From: Notospermus geniculatus
Taxonomy: Eukaryota > Nemertea > Pilidiophora > Heteronemertea > Lineidae
Reading direction: 5' to 3'
Assembly: GCA_002633025.1 (NCBI GenBank)
Contig: NMRB01000613.1
Span: 191,094-255,093, forward strand
Length of the DNA: 64,000 nt
Made by a program: the position numbers and the translations under genes. The notes below the pieces were generated by a model. It was given only the letters and a program-made list of their open reading frames with translations. It did no database searches and had not been told where the DNA came from. This document shows, piece after piece, positions 11,263-23,499 of the stretch; the first letter of the stretch is position 1, and each line of letters begins with the position of its first letter.

Positions 11263-12383
11263 GCATCACCGTACATGTTTGTGTACTAGCGTGGGCCAAG
11301 AGTGGTCGACGGTGGAAAAATGTTGGACGCTAGTGCTTTCAAAGAACCATAAAATTGCACCCTGACGGGGGCTATCGTCTTAGTCAAGTAATCTGTTCAC
11401 CGAGTTCGTTTCTCATCTGCAGTTAAGTTCGTTTAGTAAGTAAACGAAGTCGAAAATCATTTCCTGTGTAAAACCAATGCTGATATCATGGCGGCAGTGA
11501 TTATAAGTTTATCGGGCTGTGATGCATTGTGGGATATGGCAGGCAGAACAAATGAACAATCCCTCGAATTTTCCTCCAATGAACGCCAAGTTCACTAAGA
11601 CAGGTGTAGGGTCTGCTTTGACCAGTCTAAAAATGCCAGTGACCTACCAGTGACTGATAAGCAGATATACATACAGTTGGGGCTAATCCGAGATACAGAA
11701 TAGCACAAAATTGACACACAAAATGATAATAAGCAAGAAGTCAATCTCCAGAATTCACGAATTTTCGACCCCAACCGGGGTCTTTTTCAAGTGGAACTTT
11801 ACAATCTGAAACTCTAGAAAAGTCTTTTCTAGAGTTTCAGATTGTAAAGTTCCACTTGAAAAAGACCCCGGTTGGGGTCGAAAATTCGTGAATTCTGGAG
11901 ATTGACTTCTTGCTTATTATCATTTTGTGTGTCAATTTTGTGCTATTCTGTATCTCGGATTAGCCCCAACTGTATGTATATCTGCTTATCAGTCACTGGT
12001 AGGTCACTGGCATTTTTAGACTGGTCAAAGCAGACCCTACACCTGTCTTAGTGAACTTGGCGTTCATTGGAGGAAAATTCGAGGGATTGTTCATTTGTTC
12101 TGCCTGCCATATCCCACAATGCATCACAGCCCGATAAACTTATAATCACTGCCGCCATGATATCAGCATTGGTTTTACACAGGAAATGATTTTCGACTTC
12201 GTTTACTTACTAAACGAACTTAACTGCAGATGAGAAACGAACTCGGTGAACAGATTACTTGACTAAGACGATAGCCCCCGTCAGGGTGCAATTTTATGGT
12301 TCTTTGAAAGCACTAGCGTCCAACATTTTTCCACCGTCGACCACTCTTGGCCCACGCTAGTACACAAACATGTACGGTGATGC
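11263..12383. repeat. 1,121-bp palindrome (arms 560 bp, centre 11823)
   Basis: The segments compared by eye pair perfectly around position 11823; the right arm ends one base before the N at 12384. Each arm contains GACCCC-AACC-GGGGTC next to AATTTTCG and a stretch also found at 51472-51600. A related element at 51.5 kb also has a palindromic centre (CTAGAAAAGACTC and its complement), so a real foldback element is possible; an assembly or cloning foldback is the alternative. Confidence 0.8.
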
Positions 12384-12384
12384 N

Positions 12385-13300
12385 AAACTAGGTAATTCAG
12401 GAGAGAAACAAGGTTTTGCGGCCGTATCTTGATAGAACCTGGTAATTCTACCGAAAAACATGGTTTTTCGCGAATTACCTAGTTTTAAGCAAGAAAGTTG
12501 GAGAAAAACAAGGTATTTCGAAAGAAACTTGGTTTTTCGAGAATTACCAGGTAATTCGATTTTCGCTGGGTTTCCCCAGTCGACCTCGTTCCCTGGTCTT
12601 GTTTTCAACTCAATGACCAGATGATTATAAAACAATGAAACGAACGAAGCAAACCTACTGACATACATATTTTTTTTCCAATTTCATCTGCTTGGCTGCT
12701 ATGTAGGCGTAACATATCCTCAGCGATACTAGGCACATGTTAGCTACAAAAGCGACGTACCACTGCACTGCGGTTGATCATAAAACAAAGACCAATAACA
12801 GAATATTAGCTTTGTCCTGTTTATGTATTACAGTAGCAGTTGACCTCGTCAAATATACAACAGAAAAGGGCCCTATGAAGTTTTTGGGCTCAATTTCTGT
12901 CACACCGGCCTCAGTTTAGTTCCCAAACCCGCCGCACCAGGGAACGAGGTCGACTGGGGAAACCCAGCGAAAATCGAATTACCTGGTAATTCTCGAAAAA
13001 CCAAGATTCTTTCGAAATACCTTGTTTTTCTCCAACTTTCTTGCTTAAAACTAGGTAATTCGCGAAAAACCATGTTTTTCGGTAGAATTACCAGGTTCTA
13101 TCAAGATACGGCCGTAAAACCTTGTTTCTCTCCTGAATTACCTAGTTTTTCATCGAAATACCCTGTTTTAAGCGAAAAACAAGGTATTTCTGTCGAAATA
13201 CCAGGTAATTCACCTAAAAACCATGTTTTTCGGCGTAATACATGGTTTTTCAATCGAAATACCACGTTATTCTTAGAAATACCGGGTTTCTCTAATAAAT
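12385..13300. mobile_element. Foldback element with repeat-built arms
   Basis: Arms 12385-12597 and 12936-13148 are reverse complements. Each arm is made of short variants of GAAAAACCATGTTTTTCG and GAATTACCAGGTAATTC, themselves near-palindromic; more such units continue to about 13295. The 340-bp centre has no recognised gene. Drosophila FB elements have comparable tandem-repeat arms, but relationship is only structural. Confidence 0.6.
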
Positions 13301-13711
13301 GTACAAATGGCTTGCCATAGTATCAGTGTTCAAGAGCGAGTCATGTTCTTCGACAGCCATTGGTTTGGACTCACTCCATCAGAAATATCAGTGCCAGTCT
13401 TGAATAGATCTTGTACTTTTTTCACAATAAGAGAACTATGCTGTACATTTAGTTTGGTCGCTAGGTACAGTGGATGAAAGTTTCCTGATAGGCTTAAAAG
13501 CATGTTCGTTCGTTTTATGACACCTTTAGGTACTGTGGCGTAGGTGATCCATTTATTTGTTTTTCTGATGCAGGCACAGATTTTAAGAGAGGGATGTTCA
13601 TAGTGTTCATAAAGTCCAATACATTATGCATTAGTGCATAATTTTAATTTGTCGTCCGGTACAGTTTGAGTGGGCACATATTTCCAGATTTGTTCATGGA
13701 GTGGTCAGGCA

Positions 13712-13905
13712 GGTGTTCTGTTTGGGGGTAGTTGGCATACACTTGGTGGCGCTCTGTTTGGGAGTCGTCGGAGTGGACTCATTGGTGCTGCTCGGTTTGG
13801 GAGCAGTCGGAGTGGACTTGGTGGTTCTCTGTTTGGGAGTAGTCGGACTGGACCTGGTTGCGCTCTGTTTGGGAGTACATGTAGCTGGAGTGGACGTGGT
13901 GGCAT
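13712..13905. repeat. 36-bp minisatellite, about five units
   Basis: The unit CTCTGTTTGGGAGTAGTCGG plus 16 further bases repeats with 36-39 bp spacing. All six frames are partly open because the period is a multiple of three; the minus frame gives a Pro/Arg-rich repeat (LLPNR). I regard this as a minisatellite, not a protein. Confidence 0.65.
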
Positions 13906-15756
13906 TTTGACATTTTGCTAGAATTCAACTGATGAATGAGATATAAGGTTATTCGCTGGAAAAGTAGTCTTGCATTGTACATTTCGTCCTGTGAAGAAAG
14001 GGAGGATGGGAAGGTGGTAGTAGAAGGCGGCGTAAACTTGAGAATCTCCTGTGAACAAAGTAAGGATGTGGAAGTGGTATTGGAGGTCGGGGAATGAGAA
14101 AAGCTGAAAGAAAGAAGACAGCCTACCAGCCAGCCAACCAATACGCTCGTTTTGCAGTCGTTCCTGGCGCAGTTGGTAAATATATCCCATAAACTGCTGA
14201 CAATCCAAGTTTCATCAGAAGATGGCTCTGTGACTGATCATTGACTAGTATCGGGGTTTCAGCCGAAGCAACCATAAGACAGCCACAGAACTCTGAACCC
14301 AAATTATACAACCATAAAACATTTTTGAAGTGTCCTGAGAGGGGAGTAGCCAGGCAATAAAGAATACTCTAACCAGGAAACTAATGTTTTGTATTTGCGC
14401 TTGGCTGGCAAATGCCTTATTAGTTAACAAAATAAAAGGGACGGGATGGATGGTGATGCTATCTATCTTGCTTGGTAAAGATATTGTTGGGAAGGGGCTA
14501 TATTCGGATTGATTCAGAATGAGGAATCTATACACAACTACCACCAGAAGCAGACGAAGCCATGCTGAGGGAGGGAAGCCATGCTGAGGGAGGGAAACCA
14601 TGCTGAAAGAAGGAAAATAGAAACTGAAATAAACAGTACATGTAGGTATAAGTGTTCTACCACAGCAAGCACACTAACACTACAGCATTGATTCATTACT
14701 TTTAGAGACTTCATCAGCTTCTGAGAGTGGAGTGGCATGGAAATAATGCTGAAAACAGAAAGTGGGAAATGTTGGAACGTCTGCCGAGTAGAATAAACCA
14801 CACAGTCCATATAAAATCGAAGGAAGGTAGGCCAATTGTTGAAGAAGTTGTAGACCAAACTTGTAACGGGGACAGGGACTGAGATATTCGTGTTTCGTAG
14901 AGGACTGTACAAATAATCAAGAGTCTTATCTTCTATTAAAATGAGTCGACTGTATTCTAAAACTTCCAAAAATACAACATCTGAACAGCAAGAACACAAC
15001 ATCACAACTGAACCCTTGGAAAAAACCAGCACCACTTATATCCAAAACCTACACCTAATACTAAACATAAATTCCTAAAACTCAAAGTCCATAAAATCAC
15101 TAGAGTCAGTTTCGATCACATTACTAGAATACAATAACTACAGGAATGAATGGAATGTGTCAGACTAGAACACAATGACTAGAGAAATGTATGGCATGTG
15201 TCAATCTAGGGCCACAAAACGTTCTGAACAATTCGCATCTGAAAAAAAGTGTGACGGACACAATTTCGCATCTCGAATGTCAATTTCACCATGATATCAG
15301 TGTCGTAGTTGAAAATGATGGGCTCATTGGATTGCCTAGGAGTACTAGGGGTAGGCAGAGGCTATGATGTTTTCGGAGCTCCAGCTGGTATGGAGATAAG
15401 ATATGAAGGCGTGACAGACGGTCACACACACACACACGCACCTCTCCACACACACGCACACACATCAAGACCAGATCAATATTGTTCCGGATCTTGATGA
15501 TCGGCAACCATAATAATTTAAAAAACATCAGATGTGTTGTTGTTATCAGATAGGCTAATTATAAAATATCTCACAATTAATTATGCAACATCATATATTT
15601 TAATCTCACTGACATAATTTGTCAGTATCATATATGACAAAATTCGAATAACAGTGACATGAATGGAAGTTCATAGAGAGTAGAGTATAACTTCGCAAAA
15701 TTACTTGACTTCTAGAAATTATAAATACTAATGTAGTGTAAATTTTATCATTACAG
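13906..15756. other. Gene-free stretch with simple repeats
   Basis: Contains three copies of a 20-bp unit around CCATGCTGAGGGAGGGAA (14561-14610), a ~66-bp imperfect tandem duplication near 13990-14080, and an AC-rich microsatellite at 15421-15468. Minus-strand frames of up to 165 codons between 13779 and 15035 overlap each other without recognisable domains. Confidence 0.4.
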
Positions 15757-15979
15757 ATCGATGAAACCACCATACCGTTGCTGTCAGACCAGCTTTCAAA
15801 ATACTTTCCAGTGCTATGCGACAGAATATCCGTGAAGGAGTTTTGTGGAAATCATATTCAAAGTCAGTCGATACATGAATATACGTTAGATCATAACTAT
15901 GAGAAGAAAACTCATTTGGGGAAATTAAGAGAAAAAATGAAATTAGCCAAAGACCGGTTTGAAGACATTGAAGAAATTC

Positions 15980-16086
15980 TTTGGTTACTCTACCTATGTT
16001 TATTATAGAAACACAACGTTTCAACCAGTAGTACCCTGGCCGTAGTCCTGGTTGAAACGTTGAAACGTTTAGATAGAGTAACCAAA
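15980..16086. repeat. Inverted-repeat insertion (107 bp) in the HECT-like pseudogene
   Basis: TTTGGTTACTCTA (15980-15992) is matched by its complement at 16074-16086, with a second inner pair around AACGTTTCAACCAG. The flanking coding sequence repeats a short motif (CGGTTTGAAGAC before and after), so insertion was accompanied by a local duplication or the coding repeat is original. Confidence 0.5.
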
Positions 16087-18103
16087 TAATTTCCTCAATG
16101 TTTAGTTCCGCCTATCTAAAATGTCACTCAAAGAACGGTTTGAAGACGATGAAGATGACGGAGACAAAATGGCTTGGCCTGGGAAAATGAAGACAAAGAA
16201 ATGCCGATCGTCCATGCTCCTGGGATGGATACACAATGGTACACCACTTCGAAGCCGTGGAGGAGCTGTTATTAGAAAGGTGGACGTTGAAAAAACCGCC
16301 ACGAAAAATGAGCTGATGTCCATAGCCAAAGATCTCTTCTTCCCGGGAGGTTCTTCAAAGCATGGCAAACTGGAACAAGTAGATTGTGTCATGTTAGATT
16401 TTCAAGAGTCACCCATGCCCGGAAACGTCAGTGTTGGGGAAATGTACGATTAGGTTAAGATGGGAATGGTGCGGTTTTACTTGGGAACTCGAACGAAAAC
16501 GCGCTCTGATGATCATGCTGCGAATGAGCAATTAACCATTTTGAAGATGCAGATCGGGTTAGCAGACTGGGCCGTCACGCGGTACCGTGATTCACGCTTT
16601 ACCGTGAAATCCGTGGTGAAAAGAGGAAGTGGATCGAATGTGGCGCAACCGCACAACTGCTCGCTGAGCATGGTGGGAATCGTGGTCGCGCTGCAGCGTG
16701 ATATCACGGGGCAGTTGAAGTCAACGTTTACAATGGTTTACTTGTGGAGATTACAACAACAATCGCGGCTAACCGAGACCACCCAAAGATAAGAGACTTT
16801 AGGAAGTCTGATTTCAAAAAAGCGTCAATTGTTAAAAAAAGGCGTCATTTTGAAATGACCTGTCCAAATGCAATCTCTATAATCTTATCTACATACCTGA
16901 ACTGAATTCAAGCTCTACAGGCGTTTGTGGCGCCGAAAATGGCATATAATGCAGGTAGGCACGACAGGCCTGCCATTAGGTAAATTTCGGTCTAAAATTG
17001 CCTGTAAAATCTTTAAACGTGAGTACGACACAGTGAATTCTTGCTTGTTTATTGACAAAAATTGTATAAGTTTACGGTGAGAAGTTTCCATCCCCTCGAC
17101 GCAGGATTTATAGGTGTTTTCTGCCAAAACGAATATTCAGTCATTTCGCGGTTTGGCGCGACAAAGTCACGTGCACTTATCGACCACGGTACTGCGTGAC
17201 GGCCCAGTCTGGTTAGTGGCCAAAGCACAAGAAGACTATGGTATCATTCAGTTCGGCCCCGGCCCATGTAGTAACCCAGATGTTGATCCTCTGGATGACA
17301 CGCTACCTGACCTTGGCGCCGACTTCGGCCTCCCACTTAATGATGTTCCCGTGATTGGCAGCAACGAGGAAGTCTTTACCACAAACGACATCTCCCCCAT
17401 CGCTGTAATCCGTAGTTCACCCATATCGACTGCACAGACCATGGCATCCCAACATGTTCTACCTGGATCACAAAATTCCTCCCAAAGCTCGCGACCGTGT
17501 GTTAGAGTCCACTCGGAACCTGAAGTACGACCATCAACCTCTTACGTGCGTGACGTATCGCCACCAATACAGGCACAACATCAGCGGCCTACTTCCCGTA
17601 ACCTAGTAAGACCTTCAGCATCGACCAATCCAGATCAATCCGAGCCAGTACTGCTAACAATTACGCCACATCGGAGAAGTCACTCCAGTGAAGCTGTACA
17701 TGGTACAAACGTTCAGTTACATAGAGCAAACCTGATGGAAGAAATAGTCGCGAATTTCAAAAACCCTGATATAATGAATTAGGTTTTGCGATTTTCATCC
17801 GTCGATGAAATAGGTTGCGATTTTCATTCGTCGATGAAATAGGTTGCGATTTAAGCGGAGTATCCAGAGATGCCTACATTGCTTTTTGGACAGAACTGTT
17901 TTTGAAAAAAATCTGAAGGAGAGGATTCCCGAATCCCGGCTCTTAATGCCGATTGGAAGGAGGAAGAGTGGAAGGCCGTTGGGCGGATTTTGGCGAAAGG
18001 GTTGATAGATCATCATGCTTTCCACTGCATTAGCCAAAGAATTCACCATAGCCTTAATTCTCGGTGAAGAAATGGTTTCTCCAGAGGTCCCCTTGAATCA
18101 TTC

Positions 18104-18703
18104 TTGTCTTTCTTGGGGGTTGCGGAAAGACGTGTCGTCAAACTAGCCATGGAAGGGCAGCTAGACGAAGATAGTCGCGAAGACTTGATTGACATTTTAG
18201 ACAGATTCGGACATACTTCGATACCATCGACAAATGATGTACGGCAAACAATTATCAACATTGGACACAAGGAGTTAATACTAAAACCAAAATATGCCAT
18301 GGAAGAAATGTCCAGAGTCGCCGGTGAAATACTTAGACGCAAGTTAGCCGACTACCGTTCAGTTGCCAACTTGTACCTTCAAAGGAAATTTACCCCAAGA
18401 AGGCTTCTGAAGCTCTTGTATGCCAACCCCGTACCACTGGCCGAAACTCAGTGCTTCAGGCGTTTGCAACAGTTCGTAAGGGCTCAAGACGAACGGTCTC
18501 TTCTAAGACTCCTGCGTTTTCTAACCGGCTCGGAGTGCATCTGTGTGGACAGGATCACTGTCACTTTCAATAAAATGGAGGAGCTTTCTAGATGTCCTGT
18601 AGCGCGCACTTGCGGCCCAACTTTACAGGAAGTGTGTAATTTACATGGTAACTGGTTGGGGGAGGTAGTTGAAGATTTAAATGAGTTTCAGCTTATATTG
18701 TAG
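18104..18703 (+). pseudogene. Longest open part of the HECT-like domain
   Basis: This 199-codon frame carries the most conserved C-terminal part: EDLIDILDRFGHT, KPKYAMEEM, RFTPRRLLKLL-like RKFTPRRLLKLLYANP, and the RTCG motif near the end. Stop TAG at 18701-18703. Taken alone it could be mistaken for a gene, but its upstream half is in other frames. Confidence 0.55.
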
Positions 18704-18714
18704 TATGCAACCGG

Positions 18715-19390
18715 AGGTTCTCTTTTTGTAATTTGAAATGAATCAGTCTATAATTTGTTGATTTGTGCTATCTCAGTGCTATCAGCCGGATGGTTAGAAT
18801 ATTTCAGTAATTTGAAACGGGTACATAGAGTACATTCAATTTTATAATTTCTGCTGTGCAGTAATTTGAAATGGCTACATAAAACAGTGTATTACGTAGT
18901 TGTCTGTGCTGCCGCAACTTGAGAGTGTCTCCAGTAAATTGAAACAGGCACATAAATCATTCTATATTGTATTTGTGTTAGCAGCCTGGGAGGTTCCAGT
19001 GTTTCAGTAATCATGGTAATTTGAAATGAGTTACATAAAACAGCTATGCAGCCGAGTGGTTCGAGTATTTCCAATAATTTCAAACGGATAAAACAGTGTA
19101 TTTTATAATTAATTTCTGCTATACCGCCGGGTGTTTCCAATAATTTGAAATGGGTACATAAAACAGTCTATTTTACAATGTTTTATATAGTTGTGCTACC
19201 CTGCCGGAAATTCCAGGCTTTCGCAATTTGAAATAGGTAAATAAAAGCGTTTTTTAGATGACTGTTTCCAGGAAATTCAAACATGTCTAACCTTGGAGGT
19301 ATTCTTAAAATAATATCACAATGGTAACAAACGAATTGTTTAAGCTATACAGCAGACAAGTTATTTTCAGTAATTTGAAACAAGTCCCAC
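18715..19390 (+). repeat. Decayed ~100-bp tandem array
   Basis: CAGTAATTTGAAA followed by a GGTACATAAAACAGT-like stretch recurs at least seven times with 60-110 bp spacing and much divergence. The array begins about 12 bp after the HECT-like stop, so it would form the 3' untranslated region of that gene. Confidence 0.55.
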
Positions 19391-22014
19391 AGACTTCGGC
19401 AAACGACTATTGCTTACGTACGCTTAGAGCCTTTCCAATAATTTGTAATTTGTCACTTCAGGTGTGCTTCAGCCGAATTAGGTTGAATTTGATTCGGCGT
19501 CAGTGAACTACACCATTGACAGTGGAATAAAGACGCCGGTAGCGTAAAACTTAACTGGTAATCCACCTATCACAGGTAATGACTTGGCCAGTCAGCAGAC
19601 AGAAAATGAAAATTTAGAAACTACGCTGCAAAATTCACGTTCATTTGTTTGTCATCACGCAAACGAGTGCATTTTTTTCTGAAGGTCGTCAGTCCCCTCG
19701 TTGTCACACATCCGACAAACATTGCCGTACCCCATGGAAACGAACTTGCCGAAGGAGATAAAAATCGATTTCAAAATGGCGGTCGTTGACCAACATCGGT
19801 GAATTTTACCCACGTTTAACTTGGACTTTCTAAGCAATGCGATGTCAAGACCAGCATTCTATCCGCAGAGCATCTGTATTCCAGCGCAATTTGGACAGTG
19901 ACATACATTTTAGGCGACTCTGGGGAATTACATACGAGTTTGACGTCGTTGCCCGTAAAATTCAGATCGGACCTTGAGTCAGCTTATCACTGACTGTGTA
20001 TGTACATAATGTATGTCATGTACACAACACAATGCACAGGCCCCAGCTACAAAGGAGTTAATATTTTCCTGCAACGGTGTGTGTGTTTATGTGCGAGGCC
20101 TTCGTGGATGACCGACAGACAGGAGAGCTATCCCTCTCACGCTCTCAGCCGTGCACAGCGACAAGAAAAACATGACATTTTAAATCTGACAAGACTGTGA
20201 AGACAAAAACAAGAAGAGAAGACTAGGCATCCTGATCCATCATCCAGATCCAAAATATGCTGAGAATTACCTGTATTTTTCTCTGATTCTTCTGCAGAAT
20301 CTTGAATGTTTCAGTAAAACTTTCCTTGATCAGCTCATAATTATTTTATCGTTTCTTCATTTCTACTTTGTTTGAAGTTTTCAGATGCAATTGCAAAAAT
20401 GATGAACAGGGCCCCGCCCCAGCATTCCTGTCTGGCCATTTGCTGTAGGTTCAGTCAAGGATTGACATGATTCCAGTAGAAGAAAATATCAGTGCACTTC
20501 CAGGATCCCACTTAAATACTTGCACCCTCTTCCTCCCTGGTTTGTGGTCTCCAAAGAGGGATAACCCATAATGTTCTAACTTTTCTATCAGATTTCAAAA
20601 CAGTTTCTTTCAGTTGAATGTTTTAATTTTTTTTCTGATTCCAACTGTGCGGTGGTAAGTATTTTCAACACTCTGGTAATTATTATCACCGCGATAGCAA
20701 AAATAGTATCTATTTTTGGTGATAGTAAATTCTTACCACGAGGCCTGGGGTTCCTCCTAAATATTTACCACCATGGTGACACACTGATTATTTGAATCTA
20801 ACACTGCTGTTAGAATTTGGGGACAAAAGAAATTAAATTCAGAAGAAAAACTTGTACTTGTATCAAGAAAACAAACGATTAGTTCCGGTGACCTAAATTG
20901 AGAAGGAAGAATGTGAGAGCTGTAGTATTGGTATTGGCTGCAGACTCCATTGTTTCTCCTATTAAAAAGGAAGTCCCAACACCAATCTAGCACTATCATT
21001 TCCAGGCGGTTGTCTGTCAGGTGTTGACCCGTTGCACACATCAGCAGAGCTGCAAGCATGAAATAATGCTATGCTGAATTGCCATCATGGTTTATTCATT
21101 CACAGTATCTCATTTTTCATCTAGTTTCTGCGCGCACTATCTTACAGACGGGTGAAAATGTTTGTCAGTTTCCTGTATCATCCAGCATAGAATGCCTACA
21201 TCAGATGGATGGCTTGGGTGACTGCCATGACTACATGACATGTACTGGACATGCTGGAGTACACATAATGCCTAGTTCCCTGAAAAGGGAAACCTAGCCA
21301 GTCAGTCAGAAGATGAAACGGTACGTTCTTGAGTCAAGTAAAAATCCATTTTTGGATATCAGTTCAGCAACTTGAAGAGTATGAATGAGAGGAATTTCAT
21401 TCCTTAACAATGTATCATCCTGTAATGTTCTTTGAATGTGAAATTTGTATGGTATCTGTTTCTCTGGACAATAAATTAATTTAGGAATACACAACCACAT
21501 GTTTTAACACAGCCACATTATCTCTGGCCTACATGCCTAAGTGAGACTCTGTTAATCATGAACAAAGGAGTTATTACAATTTGGCCAAAACGTTTTTGAT
21601 GAGTCCATGCAAGGCCAAGGGAATTCACCTCAAGCTTTCTGGATCCAGCTTTTTAGAGGCTGGATGCCAGGCCCTTCTGGTTTGTACCTAATCTATCCAC
21701 CAGGGAATAATCTGATTATCAATACCACCAACATGGGCCCTATCTTAGGCTTTGATAATCCACTAGCTATTACAGTTGAGTACACAGGAAGTAGCCTTGG
21801 TGCATTTGGCAAATGGTGAGGTAGGCCTAGAGGTCCACCCCCTAGACTTTGTCTTTTGTTTTATACATCCCCTTGGTCCCATTAGTGAGTAGGCCTACAT
21901 GAATCTCTGACCTTCTAGTGCTAGAAATGAAGAATGTACAAGGAGTCAAATATTAATTAAGCAGAGAAGAACTCTGAATAAATGAAACCATTTAGGCAAG
22001 TGATTTGTGTAGGC
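19391..22014. other. Gene-free stretch, little recognised
   Basis: An imperfect inverted repeat (GTGGTAAGTATTTTC at about 20651 and a complement near 20735) is the only structure noted. Minus frames near 20757-21059 lack domain features. The stretch ends at the N at 22015. Confidence 0.4.
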
Positions 22015-22015
22015 N

Positions 22016-22773
22016 GTTATGTAACACGCAATTTAAAAAAGGTCCAAAAGTCAACTTTTTTATTTCAAGTTTTTTTCTGCAGAATTCACAGTGTTGTGAT
22101 GAGGTGATTGATAATGAGAGTTTCTGCGAAAAAAAATATTGAAAATGTTTTTCCGTTTCCGTAATATCTCAAAATATCAAAATTTGAGATTTTTGAAATT
22201 TTGATATATTCGATCATTTTTCAAAGTCATTTGGTAACATTCATTCCCTGGTGATACCTTATGCAATTTTTGAATGCTTTTTTCACTTAAATGTCATGAT
22301 ATTCAGCCTCTTTATTGCAGCCTCCAGATTTCACATCATATTTTCAGCTGATTCGGTAATGGAAACATGTGGAAAATTTCGTAGCCATCTTGTTATCATG
22401 TCTGGCAACGAATAACAGCAAAAAATAATCAATATCTCAAAATATCCAAAATCCCGGATTTTGATATTTTGAGATATCACGAAAAAGACAACAGATTTCG
22501 CCGATTTTTTTGGGCAACGAGTCTTTAATGTCAATCACCTGATCACATCAGAGCCAAATCTGTTGAAAAAAATTAGAAATAAAAAAGTTGATTTATGGAC
22601 CTTTTTTAAATTGCCTGTTACATAACAAAAGGTTAAAATTAGGTTGACCCAAATACATGAGGTATATGACCAAGTAAGTATACCACACTATGTTGAAAAC
22701 CGCATCAAATTATCTTGTTTTATCTCGGAGATAATTGAAAAACACGCTGTCCATTTACTTACTTGAAAGACTG
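22016..22773. mobile_element. Tc1-like foldback element, left end lost at an N
   Basis: Arms pair through GGTCCA, GTTATGTAACA, and AATATCTCAAAATATC stretches. The right terminus ends ...GAAAGACTG followed by TA at 22774-22775, as in Tc1/mariner elements (TA target, CAGT termini). The same element, complete, is at 41113-42016; the left end here is cut at the N at 22015. No transposase frame. Confidence 0.6.
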
Positions 22774-23134
22774 TACAGACGTTAATTTTTGTCACTACGC
22801 AAATGAATGCAGATTCCGTGAGGCACGTCCGAGAAGCTGCCGAAATTTACGGCAGCCGACGAAGATTGCAAATAATTTTCTTAAAACGTGGTCATTTCTA
22901 CAAACAAGGTACGTACGTGAAGCTCTGCATGTGTACTCGACACTCGTGTTGTATGTTGGGTGTGTCATTCCACTAAAACCACGGTATTCACTGCGGAACA
23001 GGGGCTGTCGAAAATGGCGGGTTTTCATAATTCGTTCTCCCGCTAGGCGCCGCCACTGAAAACGTGTCAAGAGAATGGCGCATACATTTATGGCGCTGCG
23101 GTCGCTGCCGTGGCCGACGTACTGCTTCGCACGG

Positions 23135-23200
23135 CCTCTTAGAGCGTTTTGCGTCATTCAAACTCCTGCTGAAATCTTTCTGAGCGACTTCACTGATATC
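23135..23200 (-). pseudogene. Relic of a receptor third-intracellular-loop region
   Basis: About 50 bp (CCTCTTAGAGCGTTTT through TGAAATCTTTCTGAG) closely match 24602-24655 of the intact receptor on the minus strand, encoding the QKDFS...NDxxxRSKR part before TM6. Flanking receptor sequence is missing or too decayed to see. It lies about 1.1 kb from the start of the homologous intact gene and in the same orientation. Confidence 0.5.
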
Positions 23201-23351
23201 CATCTTCACTGAGTTCAGGTCAAGACTCGGCTTCTCCTCCCTTGACCTTCACGCAAGCAAACCACATTCCGTGTTCAAGGATTTCCCCGGTCCCAAAAAT
23301 AGCAGCCAATCGCGGAAAAGCTTGCATCGGCAGCTCGGGTATGATGACAAG

Positions 23352-23499
23352 ATGGCGGTCGATGAAACTTTATTCGAATGCAAAATTCTCCGTGGAATGC
23401 CTTACAAGTACTCAAAAAGAAGCCGCAAAGGCAATATTCGATGGAGACTATTTGTTAGTCTGTTGTAGGACTGGCAGTGGGAAGTCAATTATGTACTAG
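23352..23499 (+). pseudogene. RecQ-like helicase 5' fragment (motifs 0 and I)
   Basis: ATG at 23352 opens MAVDETLFECK; about one base out of frame the sequence continues as VECLTSTQKEAAKAIFDG and a Walker A box, TGSGKS, ending at TAG 23497-23499. Order and spacing match the first exon of RecQ-type DEAD/DEAH helicases (Q motif then motif I). The frame change near 23395 and the absence of any later helicase motif nearby indicate a truncated relic. An intron directly after the Walker box is a less likely alternative. Confidence 0.55.

Larger units (their letters stand above)
15757..18703 (+). pseudogene. SAM-like plus HECT-like E3 ubiquitin ligase pseudogene
   Basis: After an acceptor at 15755-15756 a SAM-like segment appears (IPLLSDQLSKYFPVLCDR), then KLREKMKLAKDRFED, a module beginning SLKERFEDDEDD and containing GGAVIRKVDVEKTATKNEL and FFPGG, a Ser/Pro-rich linker (17114-17782), and a HECT-like C lobe region (GVSRDAYIAFW, EEWKAVGRILAKG, LRFLTGSECICVD). 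The catalytic-type cysteine would be in ARTCG, codon 18611-18613. This order matches G2E3-like HECT proteins of fish and invertebrates from memory. It is broken: hairpin insertion at 15980-16086, in-frame TAG at 16451-16453, loss of homology after about 16500, and frame changes near 17783-17900, 18030 and 18095. Probably a dead copy; the functional parent is not in the window. Confidence 0.6.

Noticed and set aside
14538-15035. 165-codon minus-strand frame and neighbours
   Set aside because: Overlapping frames, hydrophobic but without conserved motifs; includes a 20-bp tandem repeat.
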